From: Sphingobium sp. Z007
Lineage (GTDB): Bacteria > Pseudomonadota > Alphaproteobacteria > Sphingomonadales > Sphingomonadaceae
Assembly: GCF_900013425.1 (NCBI RefSeq)
Contig: NZ_FBXK01000002.1
Coordinates: 1-64,000, forward strand
Reading direction: 5' to 3'
DNA: 64,000 nucleotides
Shown: positions 26,583 through 35,178 of the stretch, piece after piece
Position numbering within the stretch: position 1 is the first letter of the stretch
How the letters are laid out: the number at the start of each line of letters is the position of its first letter
Position numbers and translations under genes: made by a program
The notes under the pieces: generated by a model
Told to the model about the DNA's origin: nothing
The model's input: the letters and a program-made list of their open reading frames with translations, nothing else
Databases searched by the model: none

Positions 26583-27870
26583 GCTCCTCCTGATCGCGGG
26601 CGGCGCGGCGCTTGGCCTGGCAACGCCCGCGGCCGCACAGATGGACCATTCCAACATGCCGGGCATGAAGATGCCACCGCCCAAGACGCCAGCGGTGAAA
26701 AAGCCTGTCACTAAGAAGCCGGCAGCAACCAAGCCGGGCGCGCGCAAGAAGTCCGTGAAGCCCGCTGCCAGGTCGACACCGCGCGCGAAGGCGGGATCGG
26801 GGGCCAAGCCCGCCGCAGGCCGGTCCGCCAAGCCGCCGGCCCCTGGAACGGTCGTTGCCGATCCTCACGCCGGTCATAACATGACGACCATGCCGGGCAT
26901 GGCTACGCCTGGATCCAACCCAAATCCTGGCGCCAGGCACGACATGTCGGCGATGCCAGATACCTCCGGCGGTGCTGCCCCCGGCCAGCCAAGTGCCATG
27001 CCGGGCATGGACCATGGTTCGATGCCGGGAATGGATCAGGGTTCGGGGGCCATGCAAGGCATGGCGGGTCATGACATGGAAAGCATGCCGCCTTCGACGA
27101 CGGGCATGGCGATGGTCGGGACCAACCTGCCGGCCGGCGATGCTCCGCCGCCGCCTATCCCGACGGATCGGGCCGCGGACCAAGTCTACTCTGCCGCCGC
27201 TATGGCGCATTCGCAGCAGCATCTGCAGATGCACGGGGGACAGAATTTCTCGCAGGTCATATTTAACCTGGCCGAATACCAGGTCCGCGACGGTCGCGAC
27301 GCCTATCGATGGGATGGCGGTGCCTGGTACGGTGGCGACATCAATCGCCTGGTTCTTAAAACCGAAGGCGAAGGGAACTTTGGGAGAAGCCTGGAAAGGG
27401 CGGAGCTGCAGGCGCTCTATGCACGGGCGATCGGACCCTTCACCGACTTCCAGGCCGGGATTCGTTACGACTTCAAGCCCAACCCCTCCCGTGTCTACGC
27501 TACGGTTGGGTTCGAGAGCCTGGCCCCAGGCTTTTTCGATGTGGAGGGCGCACTGTTCTTGTCTAGCAAGGGTGACGTGCTCGGCCGCGTTGAAGGGTAT
27601 TACGATCAGCGTATCACCCAGCGCCTGATCCTCCAGCCTCGTCTCGAAGCGGAATTTGCGGCGCAAGACGTTCCGGAAGACCGGATCGGCTCGGGCTTGT
27701 CGGACCTCGAGCTTGGCTTGCGGCTGCGCTACGAGGTGAAGCGCGAGTTTGCCCCTTATATCGGTGTTTCATACGAGCGCAGAGTGGGCCGCTCTGCTCG
27801 TTTTGCACGCGAGGACGGCGAGGATGCGTCATCGACCAGCCTTGTTCTGGGCATTCGCACATGGTTTTGA
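26572..27870 (+). CDS. copB: Outer membrane copper-binding protein CopB
   Basis: A 432-residue protein with a signal peptide (MQLKLLLIAGGAALGLATPAAA) and a long low-complexity N-terminal half: a Lys/Pro/Ala-rich stretch and many Met/His repeats (DPHAGHN, MPGMDHGSMPGMDQG, GMAGHDMESM). The C-terminal half is a CopB beta-barrel domain beginning DQVYSAAAMAHSQQHLQMHGG and including RYDFKPNPSRVYATVG, ending with GIRTWF. It follows copA with an 11-bp overlap, the usual copAB order. Confidence 0.93.
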   Translation: MQLKLLLIAGGAALGLATPAAAQMDHSNMPGMKMPPPKTPAVKKPVTKKPAATKPGARKKSVKPAARSTPRAKAGSGAKPAAGRSAKPPAPGTVVADPHAGHNMTTMPGMATPGSNPNPGARHDMSAMPDTSGGAAPGQPSAMPGMDHGSMPGMDQGSGAMQGMAGHDMESMPPSTTGMAMVGTNLPAGDAPPPPIPTDRAADQVYSAAAMAHSQQHLQMHGGQNFSQVIFNLAEYQVRDGRDAYRWDGGAWYGGDINRLVLKTEGEGNFGRSLERAELQALYARAIGPFTDFQAGIRYDFKPNPSRVYATVGFESLAPGFFDVEGALFLSSKGDVLGRVEGYYDQRITQRLILQPRLEAEFAAQDVPEDRIGSGLSDLELGLRLRYEVKREFAPYIGVSYERRVGRSARFAREDGEDASSTSLVLGIRTWF

Positions 27871-27918
27871 GGCCGGTTAGTTTTTGTTGCGCTAACCAGG
27901 TCCAACAAGGAGAGTTCG

Positions 27919-28302
27919 ATGTTTAAAGCGATTACGGTTCTGGCTGTGGCGGCAATGGCAACAAGCCCAGTTTTGGCTCAGCAGCCGATGCAAGGCATGG
28001 ACCACTCGAAAATGCAGGGCATGAACCACCACGATATGCCTGGCATGAACACGCCCTTCATGCCCGCCGAGATGGAGATGCAGAAAAAGATGATGGCGGC
28101 CAAGGGGGCCAATGCAAGCGAGACTTGGACCCGCAAGATGATCGAGCATCACCGCGGTGCGATTGCCATGTCGCAGATCGTTCTCCGCCAGTCGCCGGAT
28201 GCGAAGACCCGGCAAATGGCTCAGAAGTCTATTGCCGAGCAAAACAAGAGCATCAGTGAACTCCAGGCGATGCTCCGGGCGATGGGCAAGTCTCCGCAGT
28301 GA
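27919..28302 (+). CDS. Exported DUF305 Met/His-rich copper-binding protein
   Basis: A 127-residue protein. The signal peptide MFKAITVLAVAAMATSPVLA precedes a Met/His-rich segment (MQGMDHSKMQGMNHHDMPGMN) and a DUF305 domain with KMIEHHRGAIAMSQIVL and helices ending SISELQAMLRAMG. It is a likely periplasmic copper buffer. It lies 48 bp after copB; a weak hairpin (GGTTAG...CTAACC, 27875-27897) lies between them. Confidence 0.85.
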   Translation: MFKAITVLAVAAMATSPVLAQQPMQGMDHSKMQGMNHHDMPGMNTPFMPAEMEMQKKMMAAKGANASETWTRKMIEHHRGAIAMSQIVLRQSPDAKTRQMAQKSIAEQNKSISELQAMLRAMGKSPQ

Positions 28303-28362
28303 TAACCTTCGTTCCTTCCGTCCTCAATCAGGGGGCGGGAGGAATGACCAAGGAGTTTTTCC

Positions 28363-28812
28363 ATGAAGACAGCTTTGCGATCCGCGCTTACTGCCGCAGC
28401 CTTGTTGGTTCCGGTTGCCGTCAGCGCGGCCACCCCGATCGTTATGCACCGCGATCCCGGCTGCGGCTGTTGCGCCAAGTGGGCAGCGCAGGTGCAGCGG
28501 CAGCTCGGGCGCCAGGTGCGCGTCGTCGATGATTCCAATCGCCCGGCGCTGCAGAAGCGCGCGGGGGTCCCTGCGGACGTCTCGTCCTGCCACACAGCAA
28601 TCGCCGATGGCATGGCTTTCGAGGGCCACGTGCCGATTGCCGATATGAAGCGGGCTCTCGCGACCCGGCCCAAGGGTGTGCGAGGCCTCGCGGTCGGCGG
28701 TATGCCGCTCGGCTCGCCGGGAATGGAAGTGCCGGGCGTCAAGGCACAGGCCTATGACGTGGTCGCCTTCGGCCCCGGGGGGCGCCGCCTGTTCGCCCGC
28801 CACGGCAGCTGA
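28363..28812 (+). CDS. Exported DUF411 metal-binding protein (paralogue)
   Basis: A 149-residue protein with signal peptide (MKTALRSALTAAALLVPVAVSA). It carries HRDPGCGCCAKWAAQVQ and SSCHTAIADGMAFEGHVP, as in the paralogue at 7605-8051, with about two thirds identity by eye. The GMPLGSPGMEVPG motif is conserved in both. It is part of the copAB-DUF305-DUF411-DUF2231 series. Confidence 0.86.
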   Translation: MKTALRSALTAAALLVPVAVSAATPIVMHRDPGCGCCAKWAAQVQRQLGRQVRVVDDSNRPALQKRAGVPADVSSCHTAIADGMAFEGHVPIADMKRALATRPKGVRGLAVGGMPLGSPGMEVPGVKAQAYDVVAFGPGGRRLFARHGS

Positions 28813-28970
28813 TCGGCGGTTTTTTCAGGCTGGGGCGGCAGATGCGGTCGCCGCAGCTGGTGTAGCTCCACGGCCCAGTTCGTCTTGAAGAGCGGGCGAT
28901 GGGTTTCACGAAAGGATTTGGCCGGGTGAGGCAAACGGGCATTGATGAACACGAAACAAGGGGTTGGGTG

Positions 28971-29690
28971 ATGCGCGGTAAACGAAGCGGAGCCTTCGCT
29001 TTGCTCCTTGCGGTTGCAATGTCAGTAAGCACATCGGCAGCGGCGCATGAAGATCACGATGCGCTCGGGGCCGGGCCAGGTGCTAACAGCGCAGTCGAGA
29101 CTCAGAAAAAGGATGGAGCAGACGCTGGCGACGGCCACATGGGCATGGGCTCTATGTCGACCGTGGACATGAACATGGGCGGCCGCGACATCGCCGGCGA
29201 CGACATGGACATGGGCGGCATGCACGAGGAGACCGCCAACAAGAACAAGAGTTTCGGTGAACGGCTTGTGAGCTGGCTGGGCCGGCTGCACACCATGGTC
29301 ATTCATTTTCCCATCGCACTGTTCATCGGTGCGTTCGGGGTGGAGCTGTTCGGGTTGTGGCGCCGCAACCGGGACTATCGGCATGTCGCACATATAATGT
29401 TGGTCGTCGGAGCGCTGGGAGCAATCGCGGCGGCGTTCCTGGGCTGGTTCGCGGGCGGGTTCTACCTGACCGACCGCAACCCGATCCTGATGACGCATCG
29501 CTGGCTCGGGACGTTGATCGCGGTCTTCGGCGTCGCGCTGGCTTGGATGGCAGCGCGCCACGGTAAGGTTCCCGAGCGGTCGCGGACGTTGTACTGGGTG
29601 GTGCTTGGCCTGATGACGCTCGCTATCTCCATCCAGGGGTTCCTTGGCGGAACCTTCATGCACGGCGGATTATACCACTTGGCATTCTGA
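28971..29690 (+). CDS. DUF2231-like membrane protein with Met-rich periplasmic region
   Basis: A 239-residue protein starting at MRGKRSGAFALLLAVAMSVS. After the signal come HEDHDALG and a Met/His/Asp-rich region (MGMGSMSTVDMNMGG, DDMDMGGMHEE), then four TM helices with the DUF2231 signature RLHTMVIHFPIALFIGAFGVELFG. The C-terminal part reads VLGLMTLAISIQGFLGGTFMHGG. Metal sequestration at the membrane is an inference from composition. A decayed copy of its 3' end lies beyond the IS3 element at 31165. Confidence 0.78.
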   Translation: MRGKRSGAFALLLAVAMSVSTSAAAHEDHDALGAGPGANSAVETQKKDGADAGDGHMGMGSMSTVDMNMGGRDIAGDDMDMGGMHEETANKNKSFGERLVSWLGRLHTMVIHFPIALFIGAFGVELFGLWRRNRDYRHVAHIMLVVGALGAIAAAFLGWFAGGFYLTDRNPILMTHRWLGTLIAVFGVALAWMAARHGKVPERSRTLYWVVLGLMTLAISIQGFLGGTFMHGGLYHLAF

Positions 29691-29864
29691 ACGGGTCCGT
29701 CTGTGCGCATAAAGCGGTCGTTTTCTGAACAGGGACGGCCGAGGGCGCGTCTTCACCGAGGACGCGCCTTTGACTGATCAGAGGTGGCCTGGCAAAACTG
29801 CACATCGGGATAAGTGGATTTTCTGCCTGCCGGCGGCCAGGATGGCCGCGTGACTGGAGTAGAG

Positions 29865-30179
29865 ATGAGCAAACGACCACGCCGGAATCACAGCCCGGCA
29901 TTCAAAGCGAAGGTGGCATTGGCCGCCGTGAAGGGCGAGAAGACGCTGGCGGAGCTGGCGCAGCAGTTTGACGTGCATCCGAACCAGATCACGCAATGGC
30001 GCGGGCAGCTTCTGGAAGGGGCTGCCGGTGTATTCGGGAGCGAGACGCGGAGCGAGGCTGCCGAGCCAGTGATCGACGTAAAGACGCTGCACGCCAAAAT
30101 CGGTGAACTGACGTTGGTGAACGATTTTTTGTCAGGGGCGCTCGGGAAGGCGGGACTGTTGCCGAGCGCAAAACGATGA
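29865..30179 (+). CDS. IS3-family transposase OrfA
   Basis: A 104-residue HTH protein starting at MSKRPRRNHSPAFKAKVAL. The HTH region contains KTLAELAQQFDVHPNQITQW and a leucine-rich segment IGELTLVNDFLSGAL follows. It ends ATGA-overlapping with orfB at 30176, the normal arrangement for programmed -1 frameshifting in IS3 elements. Confidence 0.88.
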   Translation: MSKRPRRNHSPAFKAKVALAAVKGEKTLAELAQQFDVHPNQITQWRGQLLEGAAGVFGSETRSEAAEPVIDVKTLHAKIGELTLVNDFLSGALGKAGLLPSAKR

Positions 30180-31002
30180 TCGACCGTTCGCACGCACTGC
30201 CGTTGGCGCGGCAAGCCCGGGAGCTTGGGATCAGCCGGGGCAGCATTTATTATCTGCCCAGACCGGTGCCGCCTGCCGATCTCGCCATCATGCGGCGGAT
30301 CGACGAACTGCACCTGGAGTTTCCATTCGCCGGGAGCCGGATGCTGCGCGACCTGCTCCGGCAGGAGGGCTTCAAGATCGGCCGCCAGCATGTTGGCACG
30401 CTGATGAAGACGATGGCGATTGAGGCGATCTACCGCCGCCCGAGCACATCGAAGCCCGCGCTGGGGCACAAGATCTATCCCTATTTGCTGCGCAAGCTGG
30501 CGATCGTGCGTCCCAACCAAGTCTTGGCGACCGACATCAGTTACATTCCGATGGCGAGGGGCTTTGTATATCTCGTTGCCATCGTGGACTGGTTCAGCCG
30601 CAACGTTCTGGCCTGGCGGGTGTCGATCACGATGGAAGCCGATTTTTGTGTTGAGGCTCTGGAAGAAGCACTGGCGCGCTTCGGCAAACCGGAGATTTTC
30701 AATACAGATCAGGGCAGCCAATTCACGAGCATGGCCTTCACCAGCGTGCTGCTCCGAGAAAAAATCGCCATAAGCATGGACGGCAGGGGCGCGTGGCGCG
30801 ACAATGTCGTTGTCGAGCGCCTGTGGCGCTCAGTCAAATATGAGGAGGTTTACCTCCGGGCCTACGGCGGGTCAGCGAAGCCCGCGCGTCGATCGGTCGT
30901 TATCTGAACTTTTACAATGGAAGGAGGCCACATTCGAGCCTCGCCGCCAGGACGCCGGATCAGGCGTATTTTGACAACCTGCCGGTAATGATGGCAGCAT
31001 GA
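30176..31002 (+). pseudogene. IS3-family transposase OrfB, frameshifted near C-terminus
   Basis: The DDE core is complete: LATDISYIPM (first Asp), FNTDQGSQFTS (second Asp) and WRDNVVVERLWRSVKYEE (Glu). The frame breaks after LRAYGG near 30870 and stops at 30907. The following frame gives the missing end, VSEARASIGRYLNFYNGRR...AYFDNLPVMMAA, ending at 31002. A single inserted base explains the break. Without repair the last ~45 residues are lost. Confidence 0.85.
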
Positions 31003-31164
31003 ATTTGGCAACCGATACGGGGCGTCACTCCGATCGGGCTACGCCCTCCCTGCATGACGCCCCGTATTGGCAAGGCAAGGAACCCGGCAGACGATCCACT
31101 TAACCATTGCCGATCCCTGTTCAGACAAACCCGGCCACCTCTCTTACCTCTCTTGTTCAGGTAG

Positions 31165-31260
31165 CAGGATTTGCTTGGTTTGATAATACTAGCGATATCG
31201 GTACAAGAATTCCTGAGGGCACCTTATGAATGGTGGCCTCAACCATCTTGCGGTATCAAA
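31165..31260 (+). pseudogene. Decayed 3' end of a second DUF2231-like gene
   Basis: Just right of the IS3 element the plus strand reads LLGLIILAISVQEFLR, matching VLGLMTLAISIQGFLG near the end of the gene at 28971. After a one-base deletion the next frame continues MNGGLNHLAV against MHGGLYHLAF. The rest of this gene is absent, apparently removed by the IS3 insertion or an adjacent deletion. Confidence 0.6.
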
Positions 31261-31269
31261 GGGGGAAAC

Positions 31270-31737
31270 ATGATTTTGGTATTGAGAGTAGCAGTAGCCA
31301 CAGCGTTGGCCATGCCGATCGCAGTCACCGCGCAGCCTGAGCGAGTCGCGGATACAGGGGCCGTGGAGGCGGTGCTGTCACAGTACAAGGCGGCGATCAA
31401 GAAGCTCGACGCAAAGGGTACCGAGGATCTCTTCGCGGTCGACTCGCAGATATTCGAAACGGGTGGCTACGAGGGAACCTACACAACATACCTTGCCCAT
31501 CATCTTGCGCCAGAGCTGGCGGCGTTCAAGTCGTTCACATTTTCTGACTACAAGGTCAGCGTTCGCTTTGAGGGACCGGTTGCACTCGCTACTGAGACCT
31601 ACCGCTATCGGATCGAACCCAAGAACGGAGCCGTTGCCGAGCGTATTGGCGTCGCGACCAGCGTCTTAACGCGCGTGGGAAATAGCTGGAAAATCGTCAG
31701 CATGCACAATAGCGGTCGCAAGCCGAAAGGCTCCTGA
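31270..31737 (+). CDS. Exported SnoaL/NTF2-like (DUF4440-type) protein
   Basis: A 155-residue protein starting at MILVLRVAVATALAMPIAV, with a GGGGG site before the ATG and a signal peptide ending near AQPE. The mature domain shows the NTF2-like layout: VEAVLSQYKAAIKKLDAKGTEDLFAVDS at the N-terminal helix, then YKVSVRFEGPVALATETYRYR and a final RVGNSWKIVSMHNSGR strand pair. Proteins of this type often accompany copper genes in sphingomonads as far as I recall. The role is not known. Confidence 0.72.
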   Translation: MILVLRVAVATALAMPIAVTAQPERVADTGAVEAVLSQYKAAIKKLDAKGTEDLFAVDSQIFETGGYEGTYTTYLAHHLAPELAAFKSFTFSDYKVSVRFEGPVALATETYRYRIEPKNGAVAERIGVATSVLTRVGNSWKIVSMHNSGRKPKGS

Positions 31738-31751
31738 TCGGTCTGTGGCCG

Positions 31752-31952
31752 CTACTGCTTCTTCGCTGGATTTGGCGTAGGCGAGTGCGCTGTCGCGTTT
31801 GTAGAGTTCGTCGGGTGATCGTGCTCCGCTATGCCGGCATAATGGTTCATCTGATCCTCGGAGATGTCCGACGTTTTTTCGCTGCTGCCACAAGCCGTTA
31901 CGGCTAGGGATAACAGAAACATGGCCGCGATAAGCGCCCTCGATCTTCTCAT
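31752..31952 (-). CDS. Small lipoprotein
   Basis: A 66-residue protein starting MRRSRALIAAMFLLSLAVTAC, with lipobox AVTAC (Cys about 21) and GSSEK after it. The mature part is hydrophilic, with MNHYAGIAEHDH and an Asn/Thr/Pro-rich tail. No family was recognised. It converges with the NTF2-like gene, with only 14 bp between the two stops. Confidence 0.6.
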   Translation of the reverse strand: MRRSRALIAAMFLLSLAVTACGSSEKTSDISEDQMNHYAGIAEHDHPTNSTNATAHSPTPNPAKKQ

Positions 31953-32038
31953 AACATAATACCCTTCGATGCCGAGCTGAACCATCATAGCTGATCCGGT
32001 GCTTGACTTGCTTACAATGATACGGTCGACAGCTTGCG

Positions 32039-32488
32039 CTAGACCGGCATGCTCATGATGTCCTTATACGCGGAAAGCAACCTATTGCGAACCTGCAGCG
32101 TCGCTTCGAAGGCGATCGACGACTCCTGCCGCGCGAGCATGACCTTTGCAATATCGACCTCTTCGCCGCGCTCATAGGCGACTGTCAACTGGCCGGCGCG
32201 AGCGTTGATGTCATTAATCTTTTGAAGCTGTGTTTGCAGTGTAGAGGTAAAGCCGCCTGGTTCCGTGCGTTCAGTCCCCAAAATCCTTTGGTTTGAGCCA
32301 GGGCCTGCAAGCGAGTCTGCACCGTCCGCCTTTCCAAGCACGGTATCCATCGCTGCTTCGAATTTTGCTCCCGCACCCCCGGGGCTACCAACAGAACCCG
32401 CGCTGCTTGCTACATTTCGAAGCGCCGCATTCCTGTCGAGGATGGCGCTTCGCATAGCCAAGAGGTCGTTGATGGAGATGCTGCTCAT
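32039..32488 (-). CDS. fliE: Flagellar hook-basal body protein FliE, solitary
   Basis: A 149-residue protein starting at MSSISINDLLAMRSAILDR. The C-terminal half matches FliE: FTSTLQTQLQKINDINARAG, AYERGEEVDIAKVMLARQESSIAFEATLQVRNRLLSAYKDIMSMPV. The linker between is Gly/Ala-rich. FliE joins the MS ring to the rod. No other flagellar gene is near, which is unusual. The call rests on the strongly conserved C-terminal pattern. Confidence 0.85.
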   Translation of the reverse strand: MSSISINDLLAMRSAILDRNAALRNVASSAGSVGSPGGAGAKFEAAMDTVLGKADGADSLAGPGSNQRILGTERTEPGGFTSTLQTQLQKINDINARAGQLTVAYERGEEVDIAKVMLARQESSIAFEATLQVRNRLLSAYKDIMSMPV

Positions 32489-33021
32489 GTTCACCCCGGT
32501 GCGATTTTTAGCATTGCCATATAATGGCATCGCAAGCGTTAGAGGATAGTTAACGACGCTTAGGAATGATTGCTTGATCGTAAAAGCCGCGTGCCGATTC
32601 TCATAGGTTGTCCACCGTCAGCACCAATGGCACAGATTTGAGGTTGTGAATTAAGGAGGGTTGGGGCTTCGTCTTAATGACGAAGGAACGAAGATGAAGT
32701 CCAAACCCTCCTTGAAAAAATCGTCGCTGAAGGCCCCCTGTCCGCGATTTAGTGAAATATCTGTCCGGGATTTTCCGAAACACGCAGATCAAGCGACAGA
32801 CCCTCGAGCATCGGCGCTTGCAGCACCGTAAGCTCGCCGCCTAAACATCAACCCCTGACGAGGCCCGCACTCCGCTAATTTACGCCGCGAGTTGCACCAA
32901 ATGTTCTGACGACGGACAGACCGGCTATCGAATTTGTCGATGCACACCCGAACGTGATTCAACATCAGTGCGCCTTGGTATTGGCTAACAATTGGTAAGG
33001 CTATGATGCTATGCCCGGCGG
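32489..33021. other. Intergenic region with nested hairpin
   Basis: About 530 bp, AT-richer than its surroundings, with no recognised gene. A 46-codon plus-strand frame starts at 32694 (MKSKPSLKKSSLKA). It overlaps a nested stem-loop (see next entry) and may be IS debris. Stop-rich in other frames. Confidence 0.4.
32653..32713. repeat. Nested inverted repeat
   Basis: The outer arms AAGGAGGGTT (32653-) and AACCCTCCTT (-32713) pair perfectly. Inside, CTTCGTC-TTAAT-GACGAAG is a second perfect 7-bp hairpin. The structure could be an attenuator, a terminator-like element or the end of a lost mobile element. Confidence 0.55.
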
Positions 33022-33588
33022 ATGACGCGCGCGCCCACTACGATCGACACGGCATTGCCCGCCAGCCGGCTGGCAACGGAAATCACGGCGGACAAGAATT
33101 TGCGGCTGTCCGTCACCGGCGAGCATGGAGTCGGCTGGCTGATGAAAAGGATGGAAGCGCGCGGGATCACGAGCATGTTCTTCGATCCCATGCCCGGCGT
33201 CGTCCGTGGCCCCGATCGTGTGACGCGGATGCTCGAGCCGATCATGGCGCGTGGGCATGGGGTACAGGTGCATTTCCACACCGAACGGCTGGAATGGTTT
33301 TCCGACTCGCCCGTAGACGGATGCCTAGGACGGCATATAGGCGATTTCGCGCTAGAGGGTCTGACGTTGCTGACCGGAAGGGCGCAGAATGCGCTGATCG
33401 AGGCGGAGGCGGCCGCAGGCCTGCGGTTCGCGGCCAGTCAAGGGCAGCATAGCTTCGTCGTGGCGACCCATAGTTTCGAGATGCTGTCGCATGACCGGCT
33501 CGCGCCCAGCCGGGTCCGCACGGACCCACGCATGGTTCAGCTGGCGTGGGCGGCAATCCGCTATGAAAATGCGCTGCAGTTCGCATGA
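33022..33588 (+). CDS. Polysaccharide-deacetylase-like protein, apparently internally deleted
   Basis: A 188-residue protein. The N-terminal part reads LRLSVTGEHGVGWLMKRMEARGITSMFFDPMPG and GHGVQVHFHTERLEWFSDSPVDG, which resembles polysaccharide deacetylase-like proteins in exopolysaccharide clusters; VHFHTE is the metal-site-like motif. The C-terminal part (FVVATHSFEMLSHDR) matches the end of such proteins. The middle barrel strands appear missing between GLRF and AASQGQH, so length is about two thirds of normal. It overlaps the ATP-grasp gene by 4 bp. Function is probably lost. Confidence 0.5.
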   Translation: MTRAPTTIDTALPASRLATEITADKNLRLSVTGEHGVGWLMKRMEARGITSMFFDPMPGVVRGPDRVTRMLEPIMARGHGVQVHFHTERLEWFSDSPVDGCLGRHIGDFALEGLTLLTGRAQNALIEAEAAAGLRFAASQGQHSFVVATHSFEMLSHDRLAPSRVRTDPRMVQLAWAAIRYENALQFA

Positions 33589-34784
33589 CCTTGCCCGTTG
33601 CCATCGTTCTGGGCGTGGACAGCGCCATCGGGCTTACGGTCGTGCGCGAGCTTGGCCGCCTTGGCGTGCCGGTTGTCGCCATCGGCAGGAGCGTAAAGGC
33701 GATCGGGCGCTATTCGCGACACACCGCGCGCTTCGTCGTGCGGCCTAGGGCGCGCGATCTGGCCGACTGGTTGCCCAAGGTGATTCGAGAAACGGGCGCG
33801 GCGGTGCTGCTGGCGATCAGCGAGGGCGATCTGATCGCGCTCGCTGATCTGCCGGAGGTTATCGAAGGCTGCCGCATCCTGACCCCGCGCGCCGACCGGC
33901 TGGCGGTGGTGCTCGATAAGACGCGCACGCTGGAAGCGGCTGCAGCTGTGGGGATCGCCGGCCCGCCAAGCTGGCAGCCGCTGACGGGTGAGGATTTCGC
34001 CGCGAAGGCCGCGACTCTGCCCTATCCTGCCATCCTGAAATGGAGCGATCCGCCCGCGATGTGGGCCGCGCTCGATGCGGCGGGCCTGCCGTTCGAGAAG
34101 ATTGCCTACGCGACCGACGCCACCGACCTGCTGGCGAAGCTGGTACCCTATGATGCGCTGGCGGTGTGGCCGCTAGTGCAGGGCTGGTGCGGCGGTTACG
34201 GCTTCGGGCAGATGCTGATGATGGCGGGCGGGGAGGCTCGGCTGCGCTTCCAGCATCGCCGACTGCGCGAATTTCCCGCGAGCGGCGGCGTGTCCACCCT
34301 GTGCGCAACCGTTCCCCTGTCGGACCATCGCGCACAGATGGCGAAGTCCGAGGCACTGCTGCGTTATATCGGTTGGGAAGGGCCAGCGATGGTGGAATAT
34401 CGCCATGATCCTGCGACGGGTACTTACTGGCTAATGGAGATCAACGGTCGCTTTTGGGGCAGTTTGCCGCTGGCCAGCCAGGCGGGGGCGCAATTCGCCT
34501 GGGAACAGTATCGCGCGGCGGTGCCCGAAGCTGGCGATGCCGCGCCGCCTCTCTATAGCAATCGCCGCGCCCGCTACGCGATCCCGGATGCCAAGCGGCT
34601 CGTACAGATATTGCGCGCACCCGCTGCCGTGTCCGTGCCGGGGCAGAGGCCACCGAGCCGTCTGCGGGAGAGCATCGCCTTTGCGGTGGAGTATCTCCAT
34701 CCGCGCACCGGCTATTATGTGTGGGACTGGCGCGACCCGATGCCGCTGGTCGGTGACATCATTAGGATTTTGCGGGGACAGTAA
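33585..34784 (+). CDS. ATP-grasp family ligase (exopolysaccharide-type)
   Basis: A 399-residue protein. The N-terminal pre-ATP-grasp part starts LPVAIVLGVDSAIGLTVVRELGRLG. The central region includes RLAVVLDKTRTLEAAAAVGIAGP and PYPAILKWSDPP. The ATP/Mg site is in MVEYRHDP and WLMEINGRFWGSLPLA, typical of carboxylate-amine ligase-like ATP-grasp proteins next to exopolysaccharide genes. The substrate is unknown. It is translationally coupled to the deacetylase-like gene and ends about 165 bp before the IS21 element. Confidence 0.75.
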   Translation: MTLPVAIVLGVDSAIGLTVVRELGRLGVPVVAIGRSVKAIGRYSRHTARFVVRPRARDLADWLPKVIRETGAAVLLAISEGDLIALADLPEVIEGCRILTPRADRLAVVLDKTRTLEAAAAVGIAGPPSWQPLTGEDFAAKAATLPYPAILKWSDPPAMWAALDAAGLPFEKIAYATDATDLLAKLVPYDALAVWPLVQGWCGGYGFGQMLMMAGGEARLRFQHRRLREFPASGGVSTLCATVPLSDHRAQMAKSEALLRYIGWEGPAMVEYRHDPATGTYWLMEINGRFWGSLPLASQAGAQFAWEQYRAAVPEAGDAAPPLYSNRRARYAIPDAKRLVQILRAPAAVSVPGQRPPSRLRESIAFAVEYLHPRTGYYVWDWRDPMPLVGDIIRILRGQ

Positions 34785-35178
34785 GCATGAATCTTCCCCT
34801 GCAAGTGGAGAATTTATGCTTGAACAGTCCTCTCGATCAGCCCGCCGCCCAGCATGGGCCGTGTCCACGGGGTTCTCTAATCGCCACCGTCAACAGCTGA
34901 TCCTTAGCGTTTCAGCGGGTGTAGCGCGACGATTACGGAGTCCGGTCGGCGTCAATTTTGATGGCCGATAGGTGGCCGCGCCGGTTGGTGAATTCTGGCT
35001 ACCATTTGCTGTTGCGAGGAGCAACCGTCGAGCGACAATTACGACGCTGGGTAATTGTCGCTGGCGCTGGCCGGAAGCGAGGGTTTGAAGCGCATGGGAT
35101 GGTTGGCATGTAATTGCCGCTGGCGACAATTACCCGTTGCCTCAGCAAGGGTGCTCCCGAGCGCGAAGCCAGCGACAA

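Larger units (their letters stand above)
29780..31142 (+). mobile_element. IS3-family insertion sequence (copy 2)
   Basis: A 1363-bp element bounded by AGAGGTGGCC (29780-29789) and its complement GGCCACCTCT (31133-31142), with further imperfect inverted homology inward. It carries orfA and orfB in the usual overlapping arrangement. OrfB has a late frameshift, so the element is probably non-autonomous. No clear target duplication is visible. A decayed copy in the same orientation is at 16133. Confidence 0.85.

Noticed and set aside
25833..27666. Long minus-strand frames opposite copA and copB rich in His and Arg
   Set aside because: They mirror the Met/His repeats of the real genes and have no homology signs.
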